Assembly: GCA_964449895.1 (NCBI GenBank)
Contig: CAYVBY010000004.1
Span: 62,001 to 126,000, forward strand
Length of the DNA: 64,000 bases
Reading direction: 5' to 3'
Source of the DNA: Intestinibacter sp964449895
GTDB lineage: Bacteria; Bacillota; Clostridia; Peptostreptococcales; Peptostreptococcaceae
In this document: positions 50,724 to 59,661 of the stretch, piece by piece
How positions within the stretch are numbered: the stretch's first letter is position 1
Layout: each line of letters starts with the position of its first letter
Made by a program: the position numbers and the translations under genes
Notes under the pieces: model-generated
The model's input: only the letters and a program-made list of their open reading frames with translations
What the model was told of the DNA's origin: nothing
Database searches by the model: none

Positions 50724-51962
50724 TTATCTTATTTGTCCATCTCCAAATATGATATATTTAACAGTAGTAAGTTCTTTTAATCCCATAGGTCCTCTTGCAT
50801 GAAGTTTTTGAGTACTTATACCTATTTCTCCACCAAATCCAAATTCACCACCATCAGTAAATCTTGTAGAAGCATTTACATATACAGCAGCTGCATCTAC
50901 TCTTTGCATAAATTTTTGACTATTTTTATAGCTTTCAGTAACTATAGCTTCTGAATGTCCTGTATTGTATTTATTTATATGTTTTATAGCTTCATCTACA
51001 TCTTTTACAATTTTAATAGCTATAATATAATCTAAATATTCTTGATACCATTCTTCTTCATCTATAACCTTTACATCATTTACTAACTCTCGAACTCTTT
51101 GACATCCTCTAACATCTACACCGTTATCTCTTAGCTCACTAACTATCATAGGAACAAATTCTTTTGCCACATTTTCATGAACTAAAAGTTTTTCTGCTGC
51201 ATTACATACTCCTGGTCTTTGAACTTTAGCATTTAAAACTATTTTTTTAGCCATTTCCATATCTGCACTTTCATCTACATAAATATGACAGTTTCCTGTT
51301 CCTGTTTCTATTACTGGAACTGTTGCATTTTGAACAACTGATTTTATAAGTCCAGCTCCACCTCTTGGAATTAAAACATCTATATATTCATTAAGTCTCA
51401 TCATTTGTGTTGCAACTTCTCTTGAAGTATCTTCAACTAATTGTATACAATCTTCTGGTAATCCACTTCTTTTTATCCCTTTAACTAAAGCCTTTAAAAC
51501 TGCTTTATTAGAATTTATTGCATCACTTGCACCTCTTAAAATTACTGCATTTCCTGCTTTTAAACAAAGTCCCGCTGCATCACTAGTAACATTAGGTCTT
51601 GATTCATATATTATTCCTAAAACACCTATAGGAACTCTTTTTTGTCCTATTTGAAGTCCATTAGGTATTTGCCACATGCTTATCATTTCACCTACAGGAT
51701 CTTGCAACTTAACAATATCTAAAAGTCCATTTGCCATACCTTCAATTCTAGAATCATCAAGTGATAATCTATCAAGTAAAGCATCTGTTATACCTTTTTT
51801 GATGGCATTTTGTCTATCTATTTCATTTGCACTTTTTATTTCTTCCCTGGCATTTATTAATTCCTCTGCCATAAAAGTTAAAGCTTCGTTTTTTTGTAAA
51901 GTAGAAGCTATTCCAAGCTCATAAGAAGCTTCCCTTGCCTTTTGTCCCATTGAAATCAACAT
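50724..51962 (-). CDS. proA: gamma-glutamyl phosphate reductase
   Basis: The 412-residue enzyme reduces gamma-glutamyl phosphate to glutamate semialdehyde with NADPH, the second step of proline synthesis. Motifs: RVPIGVLGIIYESRPNVTSD, VPVIETGTGNCHIYVDESAD and QRPGVCNAAEKLLVH, the last with the catalytic Cys. The end shows EFGFGGEIGISTQKLHARGP then MGL, typical of ProA. Length is normal. AGGAGG precedes the ATG, and proB ends 12 bp upstream. Confidence 0.97.
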   Translation of the reverse strand: MLISMGQKAREASYELGIASTLQKNEALTFMAEELINAREEIKSANEIDRQNAIKKGITDALLDRLSLDDSRIEGMANGLLDIVKLQDPVGEMISMWQIPNGLQIGQKRVPIGVLGIIYESRPNVTSDAAGLCLKAGNAVILRGASDAINSNKAVLKALVKGIKRSGLPEDCIQLVEDTSREVATQMMRLNEYIDVLIPRGGAGLIKSVVQNATVPVIETGTGNCHIYVDESADMEMAKKIVLNAKVQRPGVCNAAEKLLVHENVAKEFVPMIVSELRDNGVDVRGCQRVRELVNDVKVIDEEEWYQEYLDYIIAIKIVKDVDEAIKHINKYNTGHSEAIVTESYKNSQKFMQRVDAAAVYVNASTRFTDGGEFGFGGEIGISTQKLHARGPMGLKELTTVKYIIFGDGQIR

Positions 51963-51974
51963 AAATTTTACCTC

Positions 51975-52784
51975 CTATTTTTTTGCAGTAAATAAAGTCC
52001 CTACTTCTTCTCCTGATAATATCTCAGAAATAATAGATGGATTTTCACCATTTGCTAAAATTAAATTCACACCTGCTTTAGTTGCCTTTTTGGCTGCCAT
52101 TATTTTAGTCGCCATACCACCAGTTCCTAAATCTGATCCAGCACCACCTGCTGCTGATTCTATTTCATCTGTAATCTCATCAATTTGTTTTATTAATTTT
52201 GCATTTTTATCTTCTTTTGGGTTACTATCATAAAAACCATCTATATCAGATAATATAATTAATAAATCTGCATTTATAAGTACAGAAACTATAGCTGATA
52301 AATTATCATTATCTCCAAATTTAACTATATTTTCAAGCTCATCTATTGAAACAGAGTCATTTTCATTTACTATAGGAATAATTCCCTTTTTAAGTAAAAG
52401 TTCAAAAGTACTACATACATTTTCTTTTATATGTTCATCTTCTATTACATCTCTAGTTAAAAGTATCTGCCCTACTGTATGAGAATATTCACCAAAAAAT
52501 TTACTATATATATTCATCAATTCACATTGTCCAATTGATGCTAATGCTTGTATTTCTCTTATATTTGTGGGCTTTTCTTTTAATTTTAATTTACCAACTC
52601 CAACACCTACTGCTCCAGAAGTTACTAAAGTTACTTCCTTTCCAGAGTTAGCTACATCAGATAAAACTCTTGTTAATTTTTCAATTCTTCCTAAATTAAT
52701 TTGTCCATTTTCATAAGTTAAAGTAGATGTTCCTACCTTAACCACTATTCTTTTTGCATTTTTTACACTTTCTCGAAAGCCCAT
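51975..52784 (-). CDS. proB: glutamate 5-kinase (without PUA domain)
   Basis: The 269-residue amino-acid kinase phosphorylates glutamate in the first step of proline synthesis. IVVKVGTSTLTYENG at the N-terminus, VTSGAVGVGVGKL, PIVNENDSV and GTGGMATKIMAAKKA match ProB. The C-terminal PUA domain present in the 360-370 residue enzymes of E. coli is missing, which is the known short form in many Firmicutes. It is the first gene of proBA with AAGGAG before the ATG. No T-box or other leader was recognised upstream. Confidence 0.96.
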   Translation of the reverse strand: MGFRESVKNAKRIVVKVGTSTLTYENGQINLGRIEKLTRVLSDVANSGKEVTLVTSGAVGVGVGKLKLKEKPTNIREIQALASIGQCELMNIYSKFFGEYSHTVGQILLTRDVIEDEHIKENVCSTFELLLKKGIIPIVNENDSVSIDELENIVKFGDNDNLSAIVSVLINADLLIILSDIDGFYDSNPKEDKNAKLIKQIDEITDEIESAAGGAGSDLGTGGMATKIMAAKKATKAGVNLILANGENPSIISEILSGEEVGTLFTAKK

Positions 52785-52945
52785 TTTTTAATCTCCTTAC
52801 TTCATGTTGAAAATATTATAATTAATTATAACACATATTTAATTATTATTTTTTTAATAATTAAGCTTCATATAGTTTTTTAACTTATAATTAACGATTT
52901 AAGGTATAATATTATATATTAGAAATATGATTTAGGAGGTTATTT

Positions 52946-53308
52946 ATGCTTAAACAAGATTATTTACTTAGACAAATAGAAAGTCTTGCTATGTCTCTTT
53001 CAAAACTATTTTTTAATACAGAAATGGTAAATTACAAACTTGAAGAAAGAGATTCTTATAGCGAAACTGATATTTTATATAACGAATTAAATAAATTAGT
53101 CTTTGAAGGAAAAATAAATGAAGCAGAAGATTTATTATTCGACAAACTCGATAAAAGCAATATCGAATACTTAAAAGTTGGAATAGATTTTTATACTAAT
53201 CTAAATAAATTAGAAGATAAATTTTTAGAAAGTCATAATTATAGTAGAGAAGAAATAGAGCAAGGACTTCAAGATTTATCTAGAGAATATGGTATAAATT
53301 TAATATAA
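52946..53308 (+). CDS. small helical protein, DUF6483-like
   Basis: A 120-residue acidic, all-helical cytosolic protein. The start MLKQDYLLRQIESLAMSLSK and the overall size fit the DUF6483 family as I remember it, which has no known function. There are no Cys or catalytic motifs. It has a TTAGGAGG site, is divergent from proB, and a hairpin terminator follows 22 bp downstream. Confidence 0.65.
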   Translation: MLKQDYLLRQIESLAMSLSKLFFNTEMVNYKLEERDSYSETDILYNELNKLVFEGKINEAEDLLFDKLDKSNIEYLKVGIDFYTNLNKLEDKFLESHNYSREEIEQGLQDLSREYGINLI

Positions 53309-53330
53309 GAAAATCCTTATTTATATTACA

Positions 53331-53377
53331 AAAAAAGTACTCATTAATATAAACAATAATTAATATGAGTACTTTTT
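53331..53377 (+). terminator. terminator after the DUF6483-like gene
   Basis: AAAAAAGTACTCAT/ATGAGTACTTTTTT with a T-run, 22 bp after the stop codon. Confidence 0.85.
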
Positions 53378-53582
53378 TATTCGTAATTTTTATGTATTTT
53401 TAACTTTTTTATATTTTTTTCTCACAAACTTTTATTGTATTTTTTATAATAACAAAAGTATTTTTTCCTAATTTTATTTTATTTTTTTAACTTATTATTT
53501 AAATAATTTATTTTTTTAAAATTTTAAGAATATTCAATATTGTATTTTTATTTTAATTTTTTTTATATTTCTAAAAATGCAT

Positions 53583-53614
53583 TTGACAAATTACGAATAT
53601 TCAGATACTATAAT
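53583..53614 (+). promoter_or_regulatory. candidate promoter of the glycine riboswitch transcript
   Basis: TTGACA at 53583-53588 and TATAAT at 53609-53614 stand 20 bp apart, longer than ideal; TACTAT at 53606-53611 would give 17 bp. The aptamer begins about 35 bp downstream. The stretch between 53378 and this site is plain AT-rich sequence with nothing recognised. Confidence 0.45.
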
Positions 53615-53649
53615 CTTACAAAGCACAAATCAATAATCTGATGAAACTT

Positions 53650-53815
53650 TACAGAAGAGTTGTCAATAATGACACACCGAAGGAGTAAATCTCTCAGGTA
53701 CTTTATTTATAAAGTGGGACTGTAATGTATAGGATACTCTGGAGAGACCTTAAACAAGGCGCCGAAGGGGCAAGGCTAACGCTCAATCTCTCAGGCAAAA
53801 GGACAGAGCTTTTAC
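53650..53815 (+). promoter_or_regulatory. tandem glycine riboswitch
   Basis: Two glycine aptamers in series. The first has CACCGAAGGAGTAAATCTCT, then CAGG and CTCTGGAGAGACC (53737-53749). The second has GGCGCCGAAGGGGCAAGGC, then AATCTCTCAGGCAAAAGGAC ending GACAGAG. A short linker joins them, as in the known gcvT-type arrays. The downstream gene is an AGCS alanine/glycine symporter. The segment GTATAGGATAC (53727-53737) in aptamer 1 is perfectly complementary to 53857-53867, which overlaps the terminator. Confidence 0.95.
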
Positions 53816-53863
53816 ATGGTAGAAGTATTTTTCAATACTTTTATTAAATATGCATGTATCCTA

Positions 53864-53893
53864 TACTAAATCAAAAGATTTAGTATTTTTTTT
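53864..53893 (+). terminator. riboswitch-controlled intrinsic terminator
   Basis: Perfect 10-bp stem ATACTAAATC/GATTTAGTAT with AAAA loop, then six T residues. It sits between the glycine aptamers and the symporter gene. Its 5' arm overlaps the sequence that can pair with aptamer 1, so it is probably the expression platform. Confidence 0.88.
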
Positions 53894-54006
53894 ACAAAAA
53901 TATTAAACTAAAACACTTTTATTTGGAATTATATTTTATATAGTCTTCTATTCATAAAAGATTATTTGGTTTAAAGATATTATTTTATTAAAAGGAGTGG
54001 GATTTT

Positions 54007-55374
54007 ATGGATTTTCTAAATTTACTGAACACAATTGATAGTTTTATATGGGGACCTCCTCTATTAGTTTTATTAGTAGGTACAGGAATGTACTTTACAG
54101 TCAGACTTGGTGTTATACAAATTGTAAAACTTCCAAAAGCATTAAAATTAATTTTCCGTGCTGAAAATAAAGGTAGTGGTGATATATCAAGTTTCGGTGC
54201 TTTATGTACAGCACTAGCAGCTACAATAGGTACTGGTAATATAGTAGGGGTTGCAACAGCTATAAAAGCTGGGGGACCTGGTGCATTATTTTGGTTAATA
54301 CTTGCAGCTTTCTTTGGAATGGCAACAAAATATTCTGAAGGACTACTTGCAATAAAATATAGAACTACAGATGCTAACGGCGAAGTATCTGGTGGACCAA
54401 TGTATTACATAATAAATGGTATGGGTGAAAAATGGAGACCTCTTGCAATATTCTTTGCAGTAAGTGGTGTGTTAGTTGCTCTTTTAGGTATAGGTACTTT
54501 CTCACAAGTAAACTCAATTACAGATGCTATAAATGCTTCTTTTGGTTTAGATCCTAGAATAGTAGCTGCTGTACTTGCAATATTAGTTGCAATAATAGTA
54601 TTTGGTGGACTTCAAAGTATATCAAATGTTGCAACTAAAGTAGTTCCTCTTATGTCTGTTATTTATGTAGCAATTTGTTTAACAATATTAGTTAAATTCT
54701 ATTACTTAATACCTGAAACTATTGTTTTAGTAGTTAAGAGTGCCTTTACTGGTCACGCTGCTGCTGGTGGTTTCTTAGGTGCTACAGTTGCTATGGCAAT
54801 TAGAAACGGGGTTGCTCGTGGTGTATTCTCAAATGAATCTGGTCTTGGTAGTGCTCCTATAGCTGCTGCAGCTGCAAAAACTGAATGGCCTGCAGAACAA
54901 GGTCTTATATCAATGACTGGTACTTTTATAGATAGTATAATAGTTTGTACTTTAACAGGTTTCACTTTAATAATAAGTGGTGTTTGGTGTGGTGATTTAA
55001 ACGGTGCTGTAATGACTCAAGCGGCATTTGCAAATATTCATCCATTTATAGGACCTATATTCTTAACTCTAAGTCTTACTCTATTTGCATTCACAACTAT
55101 ACTTGGTTGGTGCTACTATGGTGAAAGATGTTTCGAATTCTTATTTGGTGTTAAGAAAATACAATTATTCAGAATAGTATTCGTAGCTATGGTTTTATTA
55201 GGTGGATTCTTAAAATTAGAAATGGTATGGGTTATTGCAGATATAGTTAATGCTCTAATGGCATTCCCTAACTTAATAGCTTTACTAGCTTTATCACCTG
55301 TAGTTGTATCTGAAACAAAACTTTATATGGATCATTTAAAATCTTTAGAAGATAATAAAGAAAAACTTAGCTAA
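54007..55374 (+). CDS. alanine/glycine:cation symporter (AGCS family)
   Basis: A 455-residue polytopic membrane protein of the AGCS (alanine or glycine:sodium symporter) family, with about 11 helices. Characteristic segments are ALAATIGTGNIVGVATAIKA, GGPGALFWLILAAFFGMATK, VSGGPMYYI and GVARGVFSNESGLGSAPIAA. The glycine riboswitch upstream strongly suggests glycine as a substrate. The ribosome site is AAAGGAG. The gene is alone and ends in a long hairpin. Confidence 0.95.
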   Translation: MDFLNLLNTIDSFIWGPPLLVLLVGTGMYFTVRLGVIQIVKLPKALKLIFRAENKGSGDISSFGALCTALAATIGTGNIVGVATAIKAGGPGALFWLILAAFFGMATKYSEGLLAIKYRTTDANGEVSGGPMYYIINGMGEKWRPLAIFFAVSGVLVALLGIGTFSQVNSITDAINASFGLDPRIVAAVLAILVAIIVFGGLQSISNVATKVVPLMSVIYVAICLTILVKFYYLIPETIVLVVKSAFTGHAAAGGFLGATVAMAIRNGVARGVFSNESGLGSAPIAAAAAKTEWPAEQGLISMTGTFIDSIIVCTLTGFTLIISGVWCGDLNGAVMTQAAFANIHPFIGPIFLTLSLTLFAFTTILGWCYYGERCFEFLFGVKKIQLFRIVFVAMVLLGGFLKLEMVWVIADIVNALMAFPNLIALLALSPVVVSETKLYMDHLKSLEDNKEKLS

Positions 55375-55386
55375 TATTTAATTAAT

Positions 55387-55442
55387 ATACTCCCTTCATA
55401 GTAACAGTTTTTTATCTAAACTTTTTACTATAAAGGGAGTAT
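55387..55442. terminator. terminator between the AGCS symporter and the sensor kinase gene
   Basis: ATACTCCCTT/AAGGGAGTAT outer arms with an inner ATAGTAA/TTACTAT stem lie 12 bp after the symporter stop. It can serve both convergent genes. Confidence 0.8.
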
Positions 55443-55489
55443 CTCATTTTACAACATCTTTTTATTTTATAATTCTTTAACTAATTTTT

Positions 55490-57607
55490 TTAATTTGATT
55501 CTTCTTTATATAAATTAACAGGTTTATATTCATCCATCTCAACTATTACTTTAAATAAATCTCCATCTATATCTATATTTATGTTTCCACCTTGAAGTTT
55601 TATTAAATCTCTGGCTATAGCAAGACCTAAACCACTACCTTCAGTATTTCTAGATTCATCAGCTCTTTTAAATCTTTCCATTATTTCTTCTGGATTAAAA
55701 TTTAATTCATAAGAAGATATATTTTTCATAGTTGTAATTATTTTTCCATCTACTTTTTCTAAATCTATATAAACTCTAGTATTTTCAAGAGAGTATTTTG
55801 ATATATTAGAAAGTAAATTTTCAAATACTCTATATAATCTCCTTCCATCTGCCAATACAAAAGTATCTTCTTCAGTTAAGTTTATTCTTAAATTTAATTT
55901 TGCATCTTCTAATTTTTCTTCTAATTCTCCTATGCTTTGTCTTAGAAGTTGCTTTAAATCTATCTTTATAAGTTCTAGTTCTATATTTCCTGTACTAGCT
56001 TTACTTGCTTCAAATAAATCTTCTATTAGTATTTTTAATCTTTGAGATTTTTTATCCAATACATTTACATAATCTTTTAAATAGTCTGGAGTTATATTTT
56101 CTTCTTTTTTGATAAGCTCAATATAATTTATAATAGATGTAAGTGGCGTTTTTAAATCGTGCGAAACATTTGTTATTAACTCACTTTTCATTCTTTCACT
56201 TTTTAATCTATTTTCTATTGAATTTTCAAGTCCTTGACCTATATTATTTATATCAATTGCAAAATTTTTAAAATATAAATCATCCTTCAAATCTATTTTA
56301 TAATTCACTTGACCTTCTTTTATTTTATAGACTCCATCCATAATTTCTTTTAAATAAGATAGTCTTTTTACTAGATATATTAAAAATCCAAGCTGTATTA
56401 TAAATATTAATGCTCCTAGAAGAATTACCTCAAATGCATACATTAAAAATATAGTAAATAATTCTAAAATAACACATATAATTGCCATAACTACAATTTT
56501 ATTTATTATATCGAATTTTTGACTTTTTATAATTAATTCTCTAGTTTCTTTTATATAAATTTTTATCTTTTTCAATAAAAAACATATTATTCTAAAAATC
56601 CAACTTGTTTTAAAGAAATTTTTCTTTTTTTCAAAATTTGAAATTTGTTTTATAAGTAAAATAAAGTAAAATAATAATATAAAAATAGGTATTACACAAA
56701 ATTGATTTAATCTCATTCCTGTATTTGGATCACCTAAAGCAAAAATTATTGAAATATCTGCAGCTAAAAATACTACTATTAATTCTAATGGTATTTTGTT
56801 ATAATAATTCCAAAATTCTCTCTTTGTCTTTGGAAGTTTAAAATTCATAACTCCATATATTAATAAAAATATAATTGATGATATTAATGTTGGTATACCT
56901 ATTTCCACACATCTATCATATTGTTTTATCATATTTTGATACTCATCATAACCATATAAATAATAATTTACCTTGTCTTTTTCAAATGCATCTTTTGAAA
57001 TCGATATATAAGTATCTATTTCCATACTATTTTTTATATCATAATAAAAATCATTAACACTTCCATTATCTTTTTTACCATAATTTACATTGTCAATTTT
57101 TCTATTTACTAAATTATCGCCTTTGAATTCTATTTGATAATATCCATCTGCTCTATTTTTAAATTCATTAAATGTTTTATATTCTGTATTTGTTAGTACT
57201 TCCTTTGTAGTATTATTAATAGCAAAATATTTTATACCTTCGATTTTTTCTAAACTTTCTTTTGCATATTTTTTATTCAGCTTTATATTTTCTTTTTCTG
57301 AAATAATATTTCCCAAATCATCTCTAAAGTCGCTGTCAGTAGTATTATCGCTATAATTTGATTCATCTGCTACACTAAATTTTAAATCTCTTAAAATATT
57401 ATTTGTAACAATTGTACTAAAATTTTTACTCTTAAAATAATTTCTTTCAAATTTAATATTATCTTCAACTGCCGAAGTCATATAATCTATACTATAATAC
57501 GGTATATTTCCAGCATAACAATTCATAAAAAGCGAAAAAGAACTTCCTAAAAAAATAGAAAATAATATTAAAAAAACAAGTAAAAATATATTTTTCAATT
57601 TTTTCAT
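55490..57607 (-). CDS. membrane sensor histidine kinase of a two-component system
   Basis: A 705-residue kinase. A signal-anchor helix at 8-30 is followed by an outer domain of about 200 residues, then four to six membrane helices (about 240-430), a HAMP-like segment, HisKA with NVSHDLKTPLTSIINY near 480 and a HATPase domain with FENLLSNISKYS and GSGLGLAIA. The H and G2 motifs are intact; the G1 motif is atypical, as in the VanS/GraS-like group. The outer domain has no recognised family. The cognate regulator gene ends 10 bp upstream. The ligand is unknown. Confidence 0.88.
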   Translation of the reverse strand: MKKLKNIFLLVFLILFSIFLGSSFSLFMNCYAGNIPYYSIDYMTSAVEDNIKFERNYFKSKNFSTIVTNNILRDLKFSVADESNYSDNTTDSDFRDDLGNIISEKENIKLNKKYAKESLEKIEGIKYFAINNTTKEVLTNTEYKTFNEFKNRADGYYQIEFKGDNLVNRKIDNVNYGKKDNGSVNDFYYDIKNSMEIDTYISISKDAFEKDKVNYYLYGYDEYQNMIKQYDRCVEIGIPTLISSIIFLLIYGVMNFKLPKTKREFWNYYNKIPLELIVVFLAADISIIFALGDPNTGMRLNQFCVIPIFILLFYFILLIKQISNFEKKKNFFKTSWIFRIICFLLKKIKIYIKETRELIIKSQKFDIINKIVVMAIICVILELFTIFLMYAFEVILLGALIFIIQLGFLIYLVKRLSYLKEIMDGVYKIKEGQVNYKIDLKDDLYFKNFAIDINNIGQGLENSIENRLKSERMKSELITNVSHDLKTPLTSIINYIELIKKEENITPDYLKDYVNVLDKKSQRLKILIEDLFEASKASTGNIELELIKIDLKQLLRQSIGELEEKLEDAKLNLRINLTEEDTFVLADGRRLYRVFENLLSNISKYSLENTRVYIDLEKVDGKIITTMKNISSYELNFNPEEIMERFKRADESRNTEGSGLGLAIARDLIKLQGGNINIDIDGDLFKVIVEMDEYKPVNLYKEESN

Positions 57608-57617
57608 ATAATCACCT

Positions 57618-58313
57618 CTATAATTTTTCTATTTTGTAACCAATCCCCCAAACAACCTTTAAGTATCTAGGCTCCTTAGGATTTATCTCTATTTTTTCTC
57701 TAATTCTTCTGATATGGACTGCTACAGTATTTTCTACATTAAAACTTTCTTCCTTCCATACCTTTTCATAAATTTGATCCATAGAAAAAACTACGCCCTT
57801 ATTTCTAAGAAGAAATTCTAATATCCTATATTCTATAGGAGTAACCTTTACCAAATTTCCATCTACCTTTACTTCTTTCGTAGATGTATTTAATTCAAGT
57901 CCCCCACTTCTAAGTACATCTTTTTTAAGTTCATTGTTATAATTTCCAAAATTCATATACCTTCTCAAATTTGATTTTACTCTAGCTATAAGTTCTAACA
58001 AATTAAAAGGTTTTGTTATATAATCATCAGCACCTATATTTAAACCTAAAATCTTATCCGTATCTTCGCTCTTTGCAGATATTAAAATTATAGGTATATT
58101 TTTTTCTTCTCTAATTTTTATTGTCGCCTTAATTCCATCCATTTTCGGCATCATTATATCCATTAAAATCAAATGAATTTCTTCTGTTAATAATATATCT
58201 AAAGCTTCCATTCCATCATAAGATTTAAATACTTTATATCCTTCATTCTTTAAATATATTTCGATAGATTCTACTATCTCTTTATCATCATCAACTACTA
58301 ATATATTGTACAT
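57618..58313 (-). CDS. OmpR-family response regulator
   Basis: A 231-residue regulator. The receiver domain (1-115) has ILVVDDDKEIVES with the acidic pocket, LILMDIMMPKMDG with the phospho-acceptor Asp, IILISAKSE and the Lys in YITKPFNL. The C-terminal winged helix (130-228) has VTPIEYRILEFLLRN and VAVHIRRIREKIE. I start it at 58313, where AGAGGAAA precedes the ATG; the in-frame ATG further upstream has no site. It pairs with the kinase that starts 10 bp downstream. Confidence 0.95.
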   Translation of the reverse strand: MYNILVVDDDKEIVESIEIYLKNEGYKVFKSYDGMEALDILLTEEIHLILMDIMMPKMDGIKATIKIREEKNIPIILISAKSEDTDKILGLNIGADDYITKPFNLLELIARVKSNLRRYMNFGNYNNELKKDVLRSGGLELNTSTKEVKVDGNLVKVTPIEYRILEFLLRNKGVVFSMDQIYEKVWKEESFNVENTVAVHIRRIREKIEINPKEPRYLKVVWGIGYKIEKL

Positions 58314-58484
58314 TTTATTTCCTCTTTTCCTTAAATATTTATAGACCACTGCCATTTAATATAATACATTTAAAATAATTATACATCACTAATCCTCCTT
58401 ATTAAAATTATACTTTTATAGTAGCTTTCAAATTTTACATAATACCTCATATATTTCTTACATTTTTCTTAATAATTCAAATAA

Positions 58485-58517
58485 AAAAAACTGAACCTTT
58501 AAGATTCAGTTTTTTTA
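58485..58517 (-). terminator. terminator of the secreted repeat protein gene
   Basis: On the minus strand AAAAAACTGAATC/GGTTCAGTTTTTT with a short loop and long T-run, 17 bp after the stop. Confidence 0.85.
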
Positions 58518-58533
58518 TATAAATAATTATATA

Positions 58534-59013
58534 TTATTTTAACAACTCAAAATATCCACTTGGATGGAAAAAGTAAATATTTGCAGTTTCTTTATCAACT
58601 AAGTATGCCATATCACCATCACATGTTGGTAAGAAAACATATCCAGTTATACCTTTTTCTTTTATGCAGCTATAAGTATTTTCATCTCCTTGATAAATGT
58701 ATGTTAAAATAGGTTCATAATCTATTACAAGTTGTAAAGCTTCTTCTTTTGTTAAAGTTTTATTTTCTTTAACTACTGGTTGTTCTTCTTTAACTTGTTC
58801 TATTTCTGTTTTAACTACTGGTTGTTCTTCTTTAACTGCAACTTGTTGTACTTCTACTTTTTTATTTTCTTCTTTTGTAATTTGTGTATCTTCTTTTGCT
58901 TGGATTTTTTGTGGTTCTACATCTGGTAAATTAGTTGCATAAGCACCTTTCATAGTACCAAATAACATTAAACTCGCACATAATACTGATATAGTTATAA
59001 TAGCTTTTTTCAT
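58534..59013 (-). CDS. secreted protein with Val/Glu/Lys repeats, unknown function
   Basis: The 159-residue precursor has a signal peptide (KKAIITISVLCASLMLFGTM... AYA). A charged linker follows with two exact copies of VKEEQPVVK and variants (about 55-90). The globular C-terminus of about 70 residues has TLTKEEALQLVIDYEPILTY and GDMAYLVDKETANIYFF. Two Cys in that part could form a disulfide. I start it at 59013, where GGAGG lies eight bases upstream. It lies just upstream of the two-component genes on the same strand, but a terminator separates them. No family is recognised. Confidence 0.6.
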   Translation of the reverse strand: MKKAIITISVLCASLMLFGTMKGAYATNLPDVEPQKIQAKEDTQITKEENKKVEVQQVAVKEEQPVVKTEIEQVKEEQPVVKENKTLTKEEALQLVIDYEPILTYIYQGDENTYSCIKEKGITGYVFLPTCDGDMAYLVDKETANIYFFHPSGYFELLK

Positions 59014-59322
59014 AATCATTACCTCCATTCACTAATGATTTTTATTGAATAATTTTTATAATTTCTTAATCTTTATACTATTATAATATCAGCTATATCT
59101 ATCTATTTCTAGTTACACAAATGTTACTTTAGATTACAAATTAGTTACAATAATTACTTATTTGTTTCTTTTTATTTTAAAGTGATTTTGTATTTAAACT
59201 TTATATTTTTGTAATTTTAATTAAATCAACTTTAATTGTTTCTATGTAAAATATTACCATTTATTTCTGTTAATTTTTAGTAATTTTTATTACTAAAAAT
59301 TAACAGATTTTGTTATATTTGC
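59014..59322 (-). other. gene-free stretch upstream of the secreted protein gene
   Basis: The 309 bp contain the start region of the secreted protein gene, direct repeats of the form GTTAC near 59113-59150 (TAGTTACACAAATGTTAC and ATTAGTTAC), and the 17-bp hairpin at 59267-59306. No further gene was seen. Confidence 0.5.
59267..59306 (-). terminator. perfect 17-bp hairpin after the thioredoxin gene
   Basis: CTGTTAATTTTTAGTAA and its exact complement enclose a 6-nt loop, 17 bp after the thioredoxin stop. No T-run follows on the minus strand, so it may stabilise the 3' end of the mRNA rather than terminate. Confidence 0.5.
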
Positions 59323-59640
59323 CTATATAAATTTCTTTATCATGTCTTCAATATTTTCAATTGTAACATTTTCGTTAGATTTTTCATCTAATATTTTCCC
59401 ATTTTCATAAATTCTTACAACTGGTAAACTAAGCACTTTTTGTTTTATAGCTATTCTAGGTGCAGCCTTAGTATCTATATTACAAAATTTTACATCTTTG
59501 TCATATTTCTTAGATAGCTCTTCTATATATGGATATAATTCCTTACATGGAGCACAAGTTTCACTCCAAAATTCTACAACTACCTTACCTTCATAATTTA
59601 ATACTTCTTCTTCAAATGTGTCTTTATTTACATTAATCAT
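59323..59640 (-). CDS. thioredoxin-like protein with CAPC active site
   Basis: A 105-residue thioredoxin. The active site reads WSETCAPCKELYP (Cys29, Cys32) instead of the common WCGPC, and the cis-proline loop is SLPVVRIYENGK. An Ala for Gly in the CxxC should raise the redox potential a little; similar sites occur in clostridial thioredoxins. I start it at 59640, because GGGGGATA lies well upstream of that ATG; earlier in-frame starts are too close to the site. It follows the flavin reductase by 21 bp, so the two form a pair. Confidence 0.88.
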   Translation of the reverse strand: MINVNKDTFEEEVLNYEGKVVVEFWSETCAPCKELYPYIEELSKKYDKDVKFCNIDTKAAPRIAIKQKVLSLPVVRIYENGKILDEKSNENVTIENIEDMIKKFI

Positions 59641-59661
59641 TTCCATATCCCCCAAATTAAA

